NCBI GenBank assembly: GCA_021732665.1
Contig: JAKFUL010000012.1
Span: forward strand, 43,296 to 107,295
Length of the DNA: 64,000 nucleotides
Reading direction: 5' to 3'
From: Acetobacteraceae bacterium
GTDB lineage: Bacteria; Pseudomonadota; Alphaproteobacteria; Acetobacterales; Acetobacteraceae
In this document: positions 34,080 through 42,480 of the stretch, one piece after another
Numbering within the stretch: position 1 is the stretch's first letter
Layout: each line of letters starts with the position of its first letter
Translations under genes and position numbers: made by a program
The notes under the pieces: model-generated
Told to the model about the DNA's origin: nothing
Seen by the model: only the letters and a program-made list of their open reading frames with translations
Databases searched by the model: none

Positions 34080-35320
34080 TTGCCGTCACCGGCCGCGGGC
34101 GGTTCCTCGCCATCCAGGCCGAAGCAGCTGTGCAGCGCGCGCACCGCCAGTTCCTTGTATTCGGCGGCAACCAGGACGCTCACCTTGATCTCGCTGGTGG
34201 AGATGACCTGGATGTTGATGTTGCGCTCGCTCAGCGCCTTGAACATCCGCGCCGCCACGCCGGCATGGCTGCGCATGCCGATGCCGACGACGGAAATCTT
34301 GGCCACCGCGGTATCGGTCAGGACCTCCTGATAGCCCAGGGCGACGCGCACATCCTCCAGCGCCACCTTGGTCTGCGCCAGATCGCCACGGCCCACCGTG
34401 AAGGTCATGTCCGTGGTGCCATCCGCGCCCAGATTCTGCACGATCATGTCGACATTCACATGCGCCTCGGCCAGGCGGCCGAAGAGGATGGCGGCAACAC
34501 CTGGCCGGTCGGCCACGCGCCGCAGCGTCACCTTCGCATCATCCACCGAATAGGCCACGCCCGAAACGACCAGCTTTTCCACGATCTCGTCCTCTCCCAC
34601 GACAAGCGAACCGGGCTTGTCCGCGAAACTGCTCAATACCTGAATGCGCACGCCATGCTTCATCGCCATTTCGACGCTGCGGGTCTGCAACACCTTGGCG
34701 CCGACCGAGGCGAGTTCCAGCATTTCCTCGAAGGAAATCTTTGCGAGTTTTCTGGCGCGCGGCACCACGCGCGGGTCGGTGGTGTAGATGCCGTCCACGT
34801 CGGTGTAGATGTCGCAGCGGTCGGCCTTGATGGCGGCCGCGATGGCCACCGCCGAGAGATCGCTGCCGCCGCGGCCCAGCGTGGTGACGCGGCCATCGGC
34901 GGTGACACCCTGGAAGCCGGCGATGATCGGCGTCTCGCCCCGCGCCATGGCGGCCAGCAGCTTCTGGCCGTCGATCTGGTCCACCCGCGCCTTGCCATGC
35001 GCGTCGTCGCTCAGGATGGGGATCTGCCAACCCTGCCAGCTGCGCGCGGGGGTGCCCAGGGTTTGCAGCGCAATCGCCAGCAGCCCGGTCGTCACCTGCT
35101 CGCCGGTCGCCACGACCGCGTCGTATTCGGCGGTGTCGTGCAGCGGGTTGAGGTCGTTGCACAGCTTCACCAGATAATTGGTGGTGCCGGACATGGCGGA
35201 GACCACCACGGCGACCTCATTGCCGGCATCGCGTTCTTTTTTGACCAGCCTGGCCACATTGCGGATGCGGTCGAGGTCTGCGACGGATGTTCCGCCGAAT
35301 TTCATCACGATCTTTGGCAT
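34076..35320 (-). CDS. lysC: Aspartate kinase
   Basis: 414 residues, the single-function aspartokinase that phosphorylates L-aspartate for lysine, methionine and threonine synthesis. The catalytic domain opens with IVMKFGGTSVADLDRI. VVSAMSGTTNYLV, TLGRGGSDLSAVAIA and DVDGIYTTDPRVV are conserved. Two ACT regulatory domains follow from about residue 265, with GVAAILFGRLAEAHVNVDMI and GVAARMFKALSERNINIQVI. Feedback inhibition by lysine and threonine is usual in the family. It lies divergent from ubiG. Confidence 0.97.
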   Translation of the reverse strand: MPKIVMKFGGTSVADLDRIRNVARLVKKERDAGNEVAVVVSAMSGTTNYLVKLCNDLNPLHDTAEYDAVVATGEQVTTGLLAIALQTLGTPARSWQGWQIPILSDDAHGKARVDQIDGQKLLAAMARGETPIIAGFQGVTADGRVTTLGRGGSDLSAVAIAAAIKADRCDIYTDVDGIYTTDPRVVPRARKLAKISFEEMLELASVGAKVLQTRSVEMAMKHGVRIQVLSSFADKPGSLVVGEDEIVEKLVVSGVAYSVDDAKVTLRRVADRPGVAAILFGRLAEAHVNVDMIVQNLGADGTTDMTFTVGRGDLAQTKVALEDVRVALGYQEVLTDTAVAKISVVGIGMRSHAGVAARMFKALSERNINIQVISTSEIKVSVLVAAEYKELAVRALHSCFGLDGEEPPAAGDGK

Positions 35321-35373
35321 GATCTCAGGAGTGGTCCAGGGTGGGCCGCTCCCTTAAAGGCAGCACAGGGCGC

Positions 35374-36060
35374 ATGCAAGGCACGGTCATTCCTTCGGAA
35401 ATCGCCAAATTCGACGGCCTGGCCGCGGCGTGGTGGGACCCGCGCGGCCCGATGGGGCCGCTGCACGCGATGAATCCGGCGCGTGTCGGCTGGATTTTGG
35501 AACGCATGGAAGGTTCCCGCGTGCTGGATATCGGCTGCGGCGCCGGTCTTGCCAGCGAGGGTTTGGCCCGCGCCGGCAAGCAGGTGGTGGGGCTGGACCG
35601 GGCGCCGGCAGCGCTCGCCGCCGCCCGTGCCCATGCCGAAGCGGCGGGCCTGCCCATCGACTATCGCCTCGGCGGCGTGGAGCAGGTCGCGGAGCTGCCG
35701 CCCTTCGACGCAGTGGTGGCGCTGGAGGTGGTGGAACATGTGGCCGATGTGCAGGAATTCCTGGCCGATGCGCTCAGCGTGTTGCGGCCGGGCGGGCGGC
35801 TGTTTCTCTCCACCCTGAACCGCACCGCCAAAAGCCTGCTGATCGCGAAATTCGGCGCCGAATACGTGGCCCGGCTGCTGCCGGTCGGCACACATGACTG
35901 GAGGCGCTTCCTCAAGCCCGCGGAGCTGGCGGCGCATGCCCGCGCGGCGGGCGCGCTGGTGACGGATATCGCGGGCATGGCGCCCGCCAGCGGGGTGGGC
36001 GACTGGGTGATCACCCGCGATGTCGGGCAGAACTACATCGCCATGGCGATCAAGGGTTAG
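35374..36060 (+). CDS. ubiG: Ubiquinone biosynthesis O-methyltransferase
   Basis: 228-residue SAM-dependent methyltransferase performing both O-methylations in ubiquinone synthesis. It begins with the UbiG pattern IPSEIAKFDGLAAAWWDPRGPMGPLHAMNP. The SAM motif is VLDIGCGAGLASEGLARAG near residue 48. VVALEVVEHVADVQEFL lies near 118, and STLNRTAKSLLIAKFGAEYV is typical of UbiG. The ATG at 35374 fits the family. A GTG at 35341 has a better ribosome binding site (AGGAG 35327-35331) and would add 11 residues. Confidence 0.95.
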   Translation: MQGTVIPSEIAKFDGLAAAWWDPRGPMGPLHAMNPARVGWILERMEGSRVLDIGCGAGLASEGLARAGKQVVGLDRAPAALAAARAHAEAAGLPIDYRLGGVEQVAELPPFDAVVALEVVEHVADVQEFLADALSVLRPGGRLFLSTLNRTAKSLLIAKFGAEYVARLLPVGTHDWRRFLKPAELAAHARAAGALVTDIAGMAPASGVGDWVITRDVGQNYIAMAIKG

Positions 36061-37535
36061 GCGTCGATCGGAAACACCGGCCGCGGCAGCCGCTTCCAGG
36101 CGAAGCGGCTGAGCACCGGGCTGGTCAGCCCCGGCGCATCCACCTCGAATATCCGCTCATCGGGGGCGAATTCGCGGAACCCCGCGCGGAAATGCCCGCG
36201 GCTCTTAAGCACCACCACCCGTGCCGCCGCGATGTCGATGCCATGCATTTCCAGGGTGCGCGGCTCATGGCATTGCCGGCGCAGGCTGATCACCACCACC
36301 TCCATGCCGCTGTCCAGCAGCGTGAGCCGCGCCGAGGGGCCGAGATTGAACTGCCGCCCCGCCATGTTGCCGCGCCGCCCCACCCCCTTGCCATCGCTCA
36401 ACAGCACCACCCGTGCCTGGGCGGTGAAGGGCAGGCTGAACTGGCTGGGTTCGCGGTTGAACCGGGCCTCGAAGACGGCGCCCTCGCCCAGGGCATGGGC
36501 TTCCTCGGCCAGGGCCGGGTCGACGAAGAGTCCGAGCACCACGCCCGGCACGCGGGCCTCATGCAGCGCCTGAAGGAGCCAGGCGGTGTTGCCGCGGCCG
36601 CCACCGCCGGGGTTGTCGGCCACATCGGCCAGGATGATCGTCTGCGTCGCTTCGCCGGCCCGCGCCACTGCATCCTCCAGGCTGGTCAGCCGGGCGACAT
36701 AGCGCTCGCGTTCATTCCAGGCGCGGGTGGCGATCCTCTCCACCGCCGCATCGGCCGCGCTCTGGGTCAGGGCCGTGGCGTTCACCGTCATCCCGCATTT
36801 CGGCAGGTCGCTGAAGACGAAGCCGCCCGTGACCGAGACGTTCAACACCTCGCCCCGCATCATCGCCTCGGCGTCGTGGATCAGGTCGGCATAGGGGCCT
36901 TGCGCCGTCAGCAATGTCACCGAGGGCGGCGTGATGGCGAGACGGCGAAACGCCTTGAACACCCGGGTCCCGCCCAGCAACAGGCGCAGCATCTCCGCCG
37001 CCTCGGCCGCGCGCTCGGCCATGTCGACATGCGGGTTGGTGCGATAGGCGATCAGGCTGTCACAGGCCGCCAGCATGCGCTCGCTGACATTGCAGTGCAG
37101 GTCATGCGTCACCACGATGGGCACGCGCGGGCCGACAATCTCCCGCACCAGCGCCACCAGCGTGCCGTCGCTGTCCTCATCGCCGGTGGCGCTGCTGGCG
37201 CCGTGGCTGGCGATGTAGACGGCATCCAGCGGCAGGGCGGCGGCCAGTCCCCGGCGTGCATCATCGAGCATGCGCAGGAACAGCGCCTGCTCGATCGGCC
37301 CGCCGGGCGGCGCCGCCCAGATCGCGATGGGGCAGGGCACCCAGCCGCCGGTCTCGTCCATCCGGCGGTAGAAGCCGGCCATCTCGGCCGGCAGGTGCGA
37401 ACTCGGCGCGCGGGCGAGGAGCGAGATGGCCGCGCCCTCGGCAAAACACTGGGCACGAAAATCCTGCTCAACCGTGGGCGGGGCGAAGGCGTTCGCCTCG
37501 AGATGCAAACCCAGAATTCCAACCCTTGGCGCCAT
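36057..37535 (-). CDS. M81 family metallopeptidase (MlrC-like)
   Basis: 492 residues, the usual size. M81 proteins are named after MlrC, which degrades linearised microcystin, though most act on other substrates. Landmarks are ILGLHLEANAFAPPTVEQDF at the start, DAVYIASHGASSATGDEDSDG near residue 105, IVVTHDLHCNVSERML near 140, and ADVADNPGGGGRGNTAWLL near 300 with the conserved DNPGGG. The 3' end overlaps ubiG by 4 bp. It diverges from the desuccinylase-like gene. Its substrate is unknown. Confidence 0.9.
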   Translation of the reverse strand: MAPRVGILGLHLEANAFAPPTVEQDFRAQCFAEGAAISLLARAPSSHLPAEMAGFYRRMDETGGWVPCPIAIWAAPPGGPIEQALFLRMLDDARRGLAAALPLDAVYIASHGASSATGDEDSDGTLVALVREIVGPRVPIVVTHDLHCNVSERMLAACDSLIAYRTNPHVDMAERAAEAAEMLRLLLGGTRVFKAFRRLAITPPSVTLLTAQGPYADLIHDAEAMMRGEVLNVSVTGGFVFSDLPKCGMTVNATALTQSAADAAVERIATRAWNERERYVARLTSLEDAVARAGEATQTIILADVADNPGGGGRGNTAWLLQALHEARVPGVVLGLFVDPALAEEAHALGEGAVFEARFNREPSQFSLPFTAQARVVLLSDGKGVGRRGNMAGRQFNLGPSARLTLLDSGMEVVVISLRRQCHEPRTLEMHGIDIAAARVVVLKSRGHFRAGFREFAPDERIFEVDAPGLTSPVLSRFAWKRLPRPVFPIDA

Positions 37536-37597
37536 CGCTCAACCCCCGATTGCGCGGCACGCTGTCACGTCTAGACTGATCCTGGAAGAGACCTTGG

Positions 37598-37669
37598 ATG
37601 GATGTCCTGGACCAGTCCGACGCAGCGCCGGCACAACGCCGCGCCCCACCGGGCGGGGCTTTGACTTGA
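37598..37669 (+). other. Short upstream ORF overlapping the next start (23 codons)
   Basis: An ATG at 37598 opens a 23-codon frame beginning MDVLDQSDAAPAQ. It ends at a TGA that overlaps a TTG start candidate of the desuccinylase-like gene as TTGA. Its codons look more natural than those of the downstream gene's own frame over the same bases. It may be a coupling leader peptide, or the true N-terminus displaced by a frameshift. Confidence 0.3.
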
Positions 37670-38625
37670 GCGCCGGAGACCTCAGTGATGCGCTGGCGGC
37701 CCTGGCCAGCGGCGCTTCCGCACGGCTGCCGGTGCATCTCGCGGCACCCGATATCCGGCGCTGGATGGAAGGCAATGCGCTGCGCGGGGCCTGGAGCTTT
37801 GTGGCCGACGCGCCCGGCCCGCATGTCTGCGTGGTGGCGCTGACCCATGGCAATGAGATCGGCGGCGCCATCGTGCTGGATCGCTGGCTGCGCCAGGGGT
37901 TGCGCCCGGTCGCCGGGACGCTCTCGCTGGTCTTCGCCAATCTCGACGCCTATGCCCGCTTCAACCCCGAGGATCCGACCGCCAGCCGCTTCCTGGAACA
38001 GGATCTCAACCGGGTGTGGGACCCGGCGATGCTCGACGGCCCCGGCCGCTCATCGGAGCTGCGCCGCGCGCGGGCGATCCGCCCGCTGCTGGACAGCGCC
38101 GATGTGGTGCTGGACCTGCATTCCATGCTCTGGCCCTCGGACCCGCTGCTGCTGGTGGGCGGCCCCGCCGCCGAGGGGCTGGCGCTGGAGATCGGTACGC
38201 CGCCCCTGGTGGTGAGCGACCCCGGGCATGAGGCCGGGCGTCGGCTGATCGACTACGCGGCCGATGCCGGCCAGCGCGGCGTGCTGCTGGAGGCCGGCAG
38301 CCATTGGGAACCCGATACCGTGACGCTGATGCAGCATGTGGCGCGGCGGCTGCTGGTTATCTGTGGGCTGCTTCCCGGGCCCCTCGCCCCGCTCGCCCCG
38401 CCCCGGCTGGCCCGGGTGACCCGCGCCATCACCGCGCGGGGCCCCAGCTTCGCCTTCGCCAAGACCTTCCGCGGCGGCGAGATCATCCCCCGTGCCGGCA
38501 CCCTGATCGCCAGGGATGGCGAGGCGGAGATCACCACGCCGCATGATGACTGCCTGCTGGTCATGCCCAGCCTGCGCACCGCCCCGGGCCTGACCGCGGT
38601 GCGCCTGGCCGCCTTCGTGGGCTAA
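37666..38625 (+). CDS. Succinylglutamate desuccinylase/aspartoacylase family hydrolase
   Basis: 319 residues from a TTG start at 37666; the start is uncertain because no in-frame ATG precedes the first domain. It is an M14-like zinc amidohydrolase. Zinc ligands H and E are in ALTHGNEIGG near residue 62, and the later H is in VVLDLHSMLW near 149. SRFLEQDLNRVWDP carries the substrate arginine motif. LLEAGSHWEPDT near residue 208 holds the catalytic glutamate. The family deacylates N-acyl amino acids. A 23-codon ORF overlaps the TTG as TTGA. It shares 4 bp with the convergent 41-aa peptide gene. Confidence 0.85.
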   Translation: MSAGDLSDALAALASGASARLPVHLAAPDIRRWMEGNALRGAWSFVADAPGPHVCVVALTHGNEIGGAIVLDRWLRQGLRPVAGTLSLVFANLDAYARFNPEDPTASRFLEQDLNRVWDPAMLDGPGRSSELRRARAIRPLLDSADVVLDLHSMLWPSDPLLLVGGPAAEGLALEIGTPPLVVSDPGHEAGRRLIDYAADAGQRGVLLEAGSHWEPDTVTLMQHVARRLLVICGLLPGPLAPLAPPRLARVTRAITARGPSFAFAKTFRGGEIIPRAGTLIARDGEAEITTPHDDCLLVMPSLRTAPGLTAVRLAAFVG

Positions 38626-38747
38626 AGCCGCACGCCGGTGGTCTGGAATCGATCGCCCGATTCCTGCTGCAGCTTCGTGTCCAGCACGAATGCCGCGGCG
38701 GCGGCGAGGAGGGTGGCGGCGACAACGCCGGTGATGATGGCTTTCAC
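38622..38747 (-). CDS. 41-aa single-span membrane peptide
   Basis: Small gene starting with GTG, with GAAGGAAC about 7 nt upstream. The peptide starts KAIITGVVAATLLAAAAAF, which is one hydrophobic helix or a signal anchor (residues 2-20). A polar tail follows, with LDTKLQQESGDRFQTTGVRL. It lies 12 bp after the mobA stop on the same strand, so it is probably the third gene of the fdhD-mobA transcript. Not recognised from any family I know. The ribosome binding site, the position and a sensible amphipathic tail support it being real. Confidence 0.6.
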   Translation of the reverse strand: MKAIITGVVAATLLAAAAAFVLDTKLQQESGDRFQTTGVRL

Positions 38748-38759
38748 TGGCCTGTTCCT

Positions 38760-39377
38760 TCAGTTTCTTGTGGCCCGCTTATGCAGCAGAGCCTCGGCCA
38801 GTGCCAGATCCTCCGGGGCATTGGCGTTGAAGAAGGGATCCAGGGGCTGCGTTTCCCAGGCCGCATGGGCAATTCCGTGCCGGGCGGTCCAGCGATCGAT
38901 CTTGCGTTCGCCTGCGCGCAGCGCCTTTTCAAGGTCACCGCGCAGGCTGGTGGGCCACAACCCGCAGGGCGGGTGGGTCTGGCCATCGCTCATGGCGCAG
39001 GCGAGAGGGGTGCCCGCGGCGTCACGCGCCGCATGCAGGCGGGCCACGTAATCCGCCGGCAGCAGCGGCGAATCGCCGGGGGCCGAAACCAGCCAGGCCG
39101 CGCCGCGCGCCGCCGCCCATTCCAGCCCGGCCAGGATGCCGGCCAGTGGCCCGGGATGATCCGGCAGCGTATCGGGCAGCACGGGCAGGCCCCAGGCGGC
39201 GAAGCGCCCAGGGTCGCCATTGGCGTTGATGGCGATCTCCGCCACCTCGCCCCGCAGCGCGTCCAGCACATGGTCCAGCATCGGCCGCCCGGCAATCTCG
39301 CGCAGCGGCTTGTCGCCGCCGCCCATGCGCCGGGCCAGGCCGCCGGCCAGCACGACCGCGACCGTGTCAGCCCTCAC
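38760..39377 (-). CDS. mobA: Molybdenum cofactor guanylyltransferase
   Basis: 205 residues. It attaches GMP to molybdopterin to make the guanine dinucleotide form of the cofactor. The GTP-binding signature LAGGLARRMGGGDKPL is at residues 9-24. LVSAPGDSPLLPADYV near 95 carries the metal-binding aspartate, and the late FFNANAPEDLALAE segment is conserved. The start is a GTG at 39377, which overlaps the fdhD end by 11 bp and places the signature at the normal distance. The product would serve bis-MGD enzymes such as formate dehydrogenase, fitting its partner fdhD. Confidence 0.93.
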   Translation of the reverse strand: MRADTVAVVLAGGLARRMGGGDKPLREIAGRPMLDHVLDALRGEVAEIAINANGDPGRFAAWGLPVLPDTLPDHPGPLAGILAGLEWAAARGAAWLVSAPGDSPLLPADYVARLHAARDAAGTPLACAMSDGQTHPPCGLWPTSLRGDLEKALRAGERKIDRWTARHGIAHAAWETQPLDPFFNANAPEDLALAEALLHKRATRN

Positions 39378-40233
39378 GGCTGTTCTTCCGCCAATGCTTG
39401 GCACTCTCTTCCTCGACGTAGTCGAGATTGGCGTCGAAGATGATCCGCCCCTCGCCGGCCAGGGCCACGAAGCGCTTGCCCTTGCAGCGGCCGATCAGCG
39501 TGAGGTTGGCCTCCCGCGCCAGCTCCACCCCCCAGGCGGTGAAGCCCGAGCGTGAGACCAGGATGGGCACGCCCATCCGCACCGTCTTGATCACCATCTC
39601 CGAGGTCAGCCGGCCGGTGGTGTAGAACACCTTGTCCCCGGCTGGCACGCCATGGCGGAACATCCAGCCCGCGATCTTGTCCACCGCATTGTGCCGGCCG
39701 ACATCCTCCATGTAGCAGAACGGGTCATCATCAAGCGCCAGCGCGCAGCCATGGATGGCGCCGGCCTCCAGGTAGAGCGTCGGCAGGGCGTTGATGTTGT
39801 GCAGCAGGCGATAGAGCTGGCTGGTGCGCAGCCGCGCCTCGGGGTTCAGCCGCACGGCGGAAAACCCCTCCATCAAATCGCCGAAGGCGGTGCCCTGAGC
39901 GCAGCCGCTGGTCAGCGTCTTCTTGCGCAGCTTCTGCTCGAAATCGGTGGTTTCGGGGGTTCGTACCACCACCACGCCGAGGTCCTCGTCGTAGTCGACG
40001 CCCTCCACCACGGCATCAGGCGCGAGCATGCCCTGGTTGAGCAGGTAGCCCAGCGCCAGCTCCTCGGGGTGGTCGAGAATGGTCATCATCGTCACGATCT
40101 CGGCGCCGTTCAGGTAGAGCGTGAGCGGGCGTTCGACGGTGACCGAAGTCTCCAGCGCGGCGCCGGTCTGGTCGATGCCGGTGACGCGCCGGGTCAGCCT
40201 GGGGTCGGCGGGGTCGGGTTGGATGCGAGCCAT
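39367..40233 (-). CDS. fdhD: Formate dehydrogenase accessory sulfurtransferase FdhD
   Basis: 288 residues from the ATG at 40233. FdhD passes sulfur from the cysteine desulfurase IscS to the molybdenum cofactor of formate dehydrogenase. Landmarks are NGAEIVTMMTILDHPEELALGYLLNQG, then CALALDDDPFCYMEDVGRHNAVDKIAG and FYTTGRLTSEMV. In the flexible loop the usual CxxC is represented only by SGCAQGT, with the second cysteine absent. No formate dehydrogenase subunit gene lies in the window. It is co-transcribed with mobA. Confidence 0.95.
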   Translation of the reverse strand: MARIQPDPADPRLTRRVTGIDQTGAALETSVTVERPLTLYLNGAEIVTMMTILDHPEELALGYLLNQGMLAPDAVVEGVDYDEDLGVVVVRTPETTDFEQKLRKKTLTSGCAQGTAFGDLMEGFSAVRLNPEARLRTSQLYRLLHNINALPTLYLEAGAIHGCALALDDDPFCYMEDVGRHNAVDKIAGWMFRHGVPAGDKVFYTTGRLTSEMVIKTVRMGVPILVSRSGFTAWGVELAREANLTLIGRCKGKRFVALAGEGRIIFDANLDYVEEESAKHWRKNSREG

Positions 40234-40327
40234 GCCAGGCAGGTGCGCCCGCGCATGTCCGCGTGCAAGGGCCGCCAAGTTCGCGCAAAGGTTGCGTTTC
40301 TTCCGCGATTTCGCTCAACTCGCATGC

Positions 40328-41275
40328 ATGCCGCTCGAAAACCTTCTGCGCAGCGTCTGGAACTGGCGTGGCCGCGTGTTTCTCGCGGTGCTGCTGCTCT
40401 ATGCCGCGCTCGGCGGCCTGGTCTGGCTTTGGCCCCGCAGCTATGTGGCGCAGATGGTGGTGGCGCCGGCCGAGACCACCGCGATGGCCACATCCACCCT
40501 GCTTACCCCCATGCCACTGCTGCAGCCCGCGCTGCTGGACAGCCGCCCCGGCGGCAATTTCGGCGTCTATCTCGGCGCGCTTCGGTCCATGGAGGCGGCG
40601 CGGCTGCTGGCGGCGGAGACGCCAATTCTGGCGCGGATGACGGAGCGCCGGGCCTTGGGTGCCCTGGGCTGGCTGCGCCGGAGCTTCGACTGGCGGATCG
40701 AGGCCGACGCGGATGACGTGCTGGGCTTTCTCGACCGCGCCCTCTCCCCCACCCAGGATGGCGCCACGGTGACCTGGACGGTGGAACTGCCCTGGTTTGA
40801 CCGCGCCCTGGCACTCGACATGCTCACCCGCCTGCATGCCTATGCCGAGACCAAGGTGCGGGCGGACCTCATGCAGATGGCTGCCCGCCGCGTCGCCAGC
40901 CTGGAGACCCGCATCGGCGCCGAGCGCGACGCCTTCAGCCGCAACGCGATGTACGACCTGCTGGCGCAGCACCAGCGCGCGGTGATGGTGATGGCCTCGG
41001 ATGAGGCGGTGGCCGCGCGGGTCGTCTCCCATCCCATGGTCGAGCAGCGGCCCAGCCTGCCGAACCGGCCGCTGTTGCTGGCCTTGCTGGCGGTCGCCGT
41101 GCCCCTCTTCTGCGTCATGGCGGCCTTCTGCGCCGCCCTGCTGCGCGCACCACCCGAGCCCGAGATGACGGCCAATGAGTGGCTGCGTGGCCTGACCCCG
41201 GCGAACACCAACCCCGCCAGGCGGCGTGCCCGGGCCGACCCCAGGCGCAACACCGCCGATGCCGGCGACACCTGA
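40328..41275 (+). CDS. Wzz-type polysaccharide chain-length regulator
   Basis: 315 residues. A membrane segment is at about 16-37 (VFLAVLLLYAALGGLVWLW) and a second at about 251-272 (LLLALLAVAVPLFCVMAAFCA). The periplasmic part between them is mostly helical, the topology of Wzz/PCP co-polymerases that set chain length in Wzy-dependent export. Sequence likeness is weak, so the call rests on topology and on the next two genes. There is no tyrosine kinase domain. It overlaps the polymerase gene by one base (TGATG). Confidence 0.7.
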   Translation: MPLENLLRSVWNWRGRVFLAVLLLYAALGGLVWLWPRSYVAQMVVAPAETTAMATSTLLTPMPLLQPALLDSRPGGNFGVYLGALRSMEAARLLAAETPILARMTERRALGALGWLRRSFDWRIEADADDVLGFLDRALSPTQDGATVTWTVELPWFDRALALDMLTRLHAYAETKVRADLMQMAARRVASLETRIGAERDAFSRNAMYDLLAQHQRAVMVMASDEAVAARVVSHPMVEQRPSLPNRPLLLALLAVAVPLFCVMAAFCAALLRAPPEPEMTANEWLRGLTPANTNPARRRARADPRRNTADAGDT

Positions 41276-42480
41276 TGCGCAGCCGGCCGTTCTTCGCCGC
41301 GCTGGCGGGAGGCTGCGCGGCGCTGCTGCAATTCGCCGGCGCGCTGAAGACCACCCCGCCATTGGCGGCCCTGCCCTTCGACCTGAGCCTGGCGGCGGCG
41401 GCCGGGCTTTGCGGGTTGCTGCCGCTGCTGCTGGCCGGGGGCGGCTGGCGCATCGGCCGGGTGGTAGCGCTGCCGCTGCTGGGCGCCGCGGGGCTATGGC
41501 TGTGGTGGGTCGTGGCGGCCGCATGGGCGATGCACGGCGACCTGGCGCAGGGCAAGCTGCTGCCCATGGTGCTGCTGGGGCCGGTGATGCTGCTTTCGGG
41601 CATGCTGCTGGGCGCCGATGATGCGGCCCGGCAGGCGTTGGGTGCCTGGGTGGTGGGCATCGGCATTTTCGTGGGCGTAGCGGTGGCCTGGGGCCTGGCC
41701 ACCGATGGCGTGGTGCTGGGCGGCCGGGTGGGGGCGGACCCCGCCCGCACCCGCGTGCAATACCAGCTGGCCGGGCTGGCGGTGGCCACCGCCGCGGGGC
41801 TGGTGGCGATTTGGCTGGTGGAACAGCGCCGGCCTGGTCTGATCCTGCTGGCTTGGGTGATGTTGCTGGGGCTGATGGCGGCGGTGTTCATCCCCGGCGG
41901 CCGCGCCGCCCTGCTGGCGATGGGGGTGGTTGTGGTGCTGATGCCCGGCGTCTCGCTGTGGCTGCGCGGCCGGCGCCGGGCGGCGCTGCTGTGGCTGCTG
42001 GCCAGTTTGCTGGCCGGGCTGGGCGGGCTTGCCTGGCTGCTGGGCGACCCCGATCGGGCCGATGGCATCCGCACCATCGAGCGTGTCTTCGGCGACCCCT
42101 CGGATGGGCCGGAGGAGCGCGTGGCGATGTGGCGCGCGGCGCTGGGCATGGTGGATGGCCTGGGCATCGGCCCCGGCAGCTACCCGCAGGCGGCGGGCTT
42201 CGGCGCCGATGCCGGCAAGCACCCGCACAACCACGCGCTGGAGGCGCTGACGGAAGGCGGGCTGCCCGGGCTGCTGCTCTGGCTGCTGGCCTTTGGCGGC
42301 GCGGTGCTGGTGGCACTTGTCCGCCTGCCACGCGTGGCGCCGGGGCGAGCCGCGGCGATCGGCGCGCTGGTGCTGCCGGTGGCGATCACGGTGATGGTCT
42401 CGACCGACCTGTCCAACCGCATGGCCTGGTTCGCGCTGGGGCTGGCGCTGTCGCTGGCGGTGGAGCGGCGGGGTGTATAG
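41275..42480 (+). CDS. O-antigen ligase/Wzy polymerase family membrane protein
   Basis: 401 residues with about ten hydrophobic segments and a larger loop around 255-310. GIGPGSYPQAAGFGADAGKHPHNHALEALTEGGLPGLL (residues about 298-335) matches the Wzy_C/WaaL signature, including HPHNHALE. It either polymerises polysaccharide repeats or ligates them to lipid A; the neighbouring Wzz-like and sugar transferase genes favour polymerase. The ATG at 41275 overlaps the previous stop. It ends inside the start of the sugar transferase. Confidence 0.85.
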   Translation: MRSRPFFAALAGGCAALLQFAGALKTTPPLAALPFDLSLAAAAGLCGLLPLLLAGGGWRIGRVVALPLLGAAGLWLWWVVAAAWAMHGDLAQGKLLPMVLLGPVMLLSGMLLGADDAARQALGAWVVGIGIFVGVAVAWGLATDGVVLGGRVGADPARTRVQYQLAGLAVATAAGLVAIWLVEQRRPGLILLAWVMLLGLMAAVFIPGGRAALLAMGVVVVLMPGVSLWLRGRRRAALLWLLASLLAGLGGLAWLLGDPDRADGIRTIERVFGDPSDGPEERVAMWRAALGMVDGLGIGPGSYPQAAGFGADAGKHPHNHALEALTEGGLPGLLLWLLAFGGAVLVALVRLPRVAPGRAAAIGALVLPVAITVMVSTDLSNRMAWFALGLALSLAVERRGV

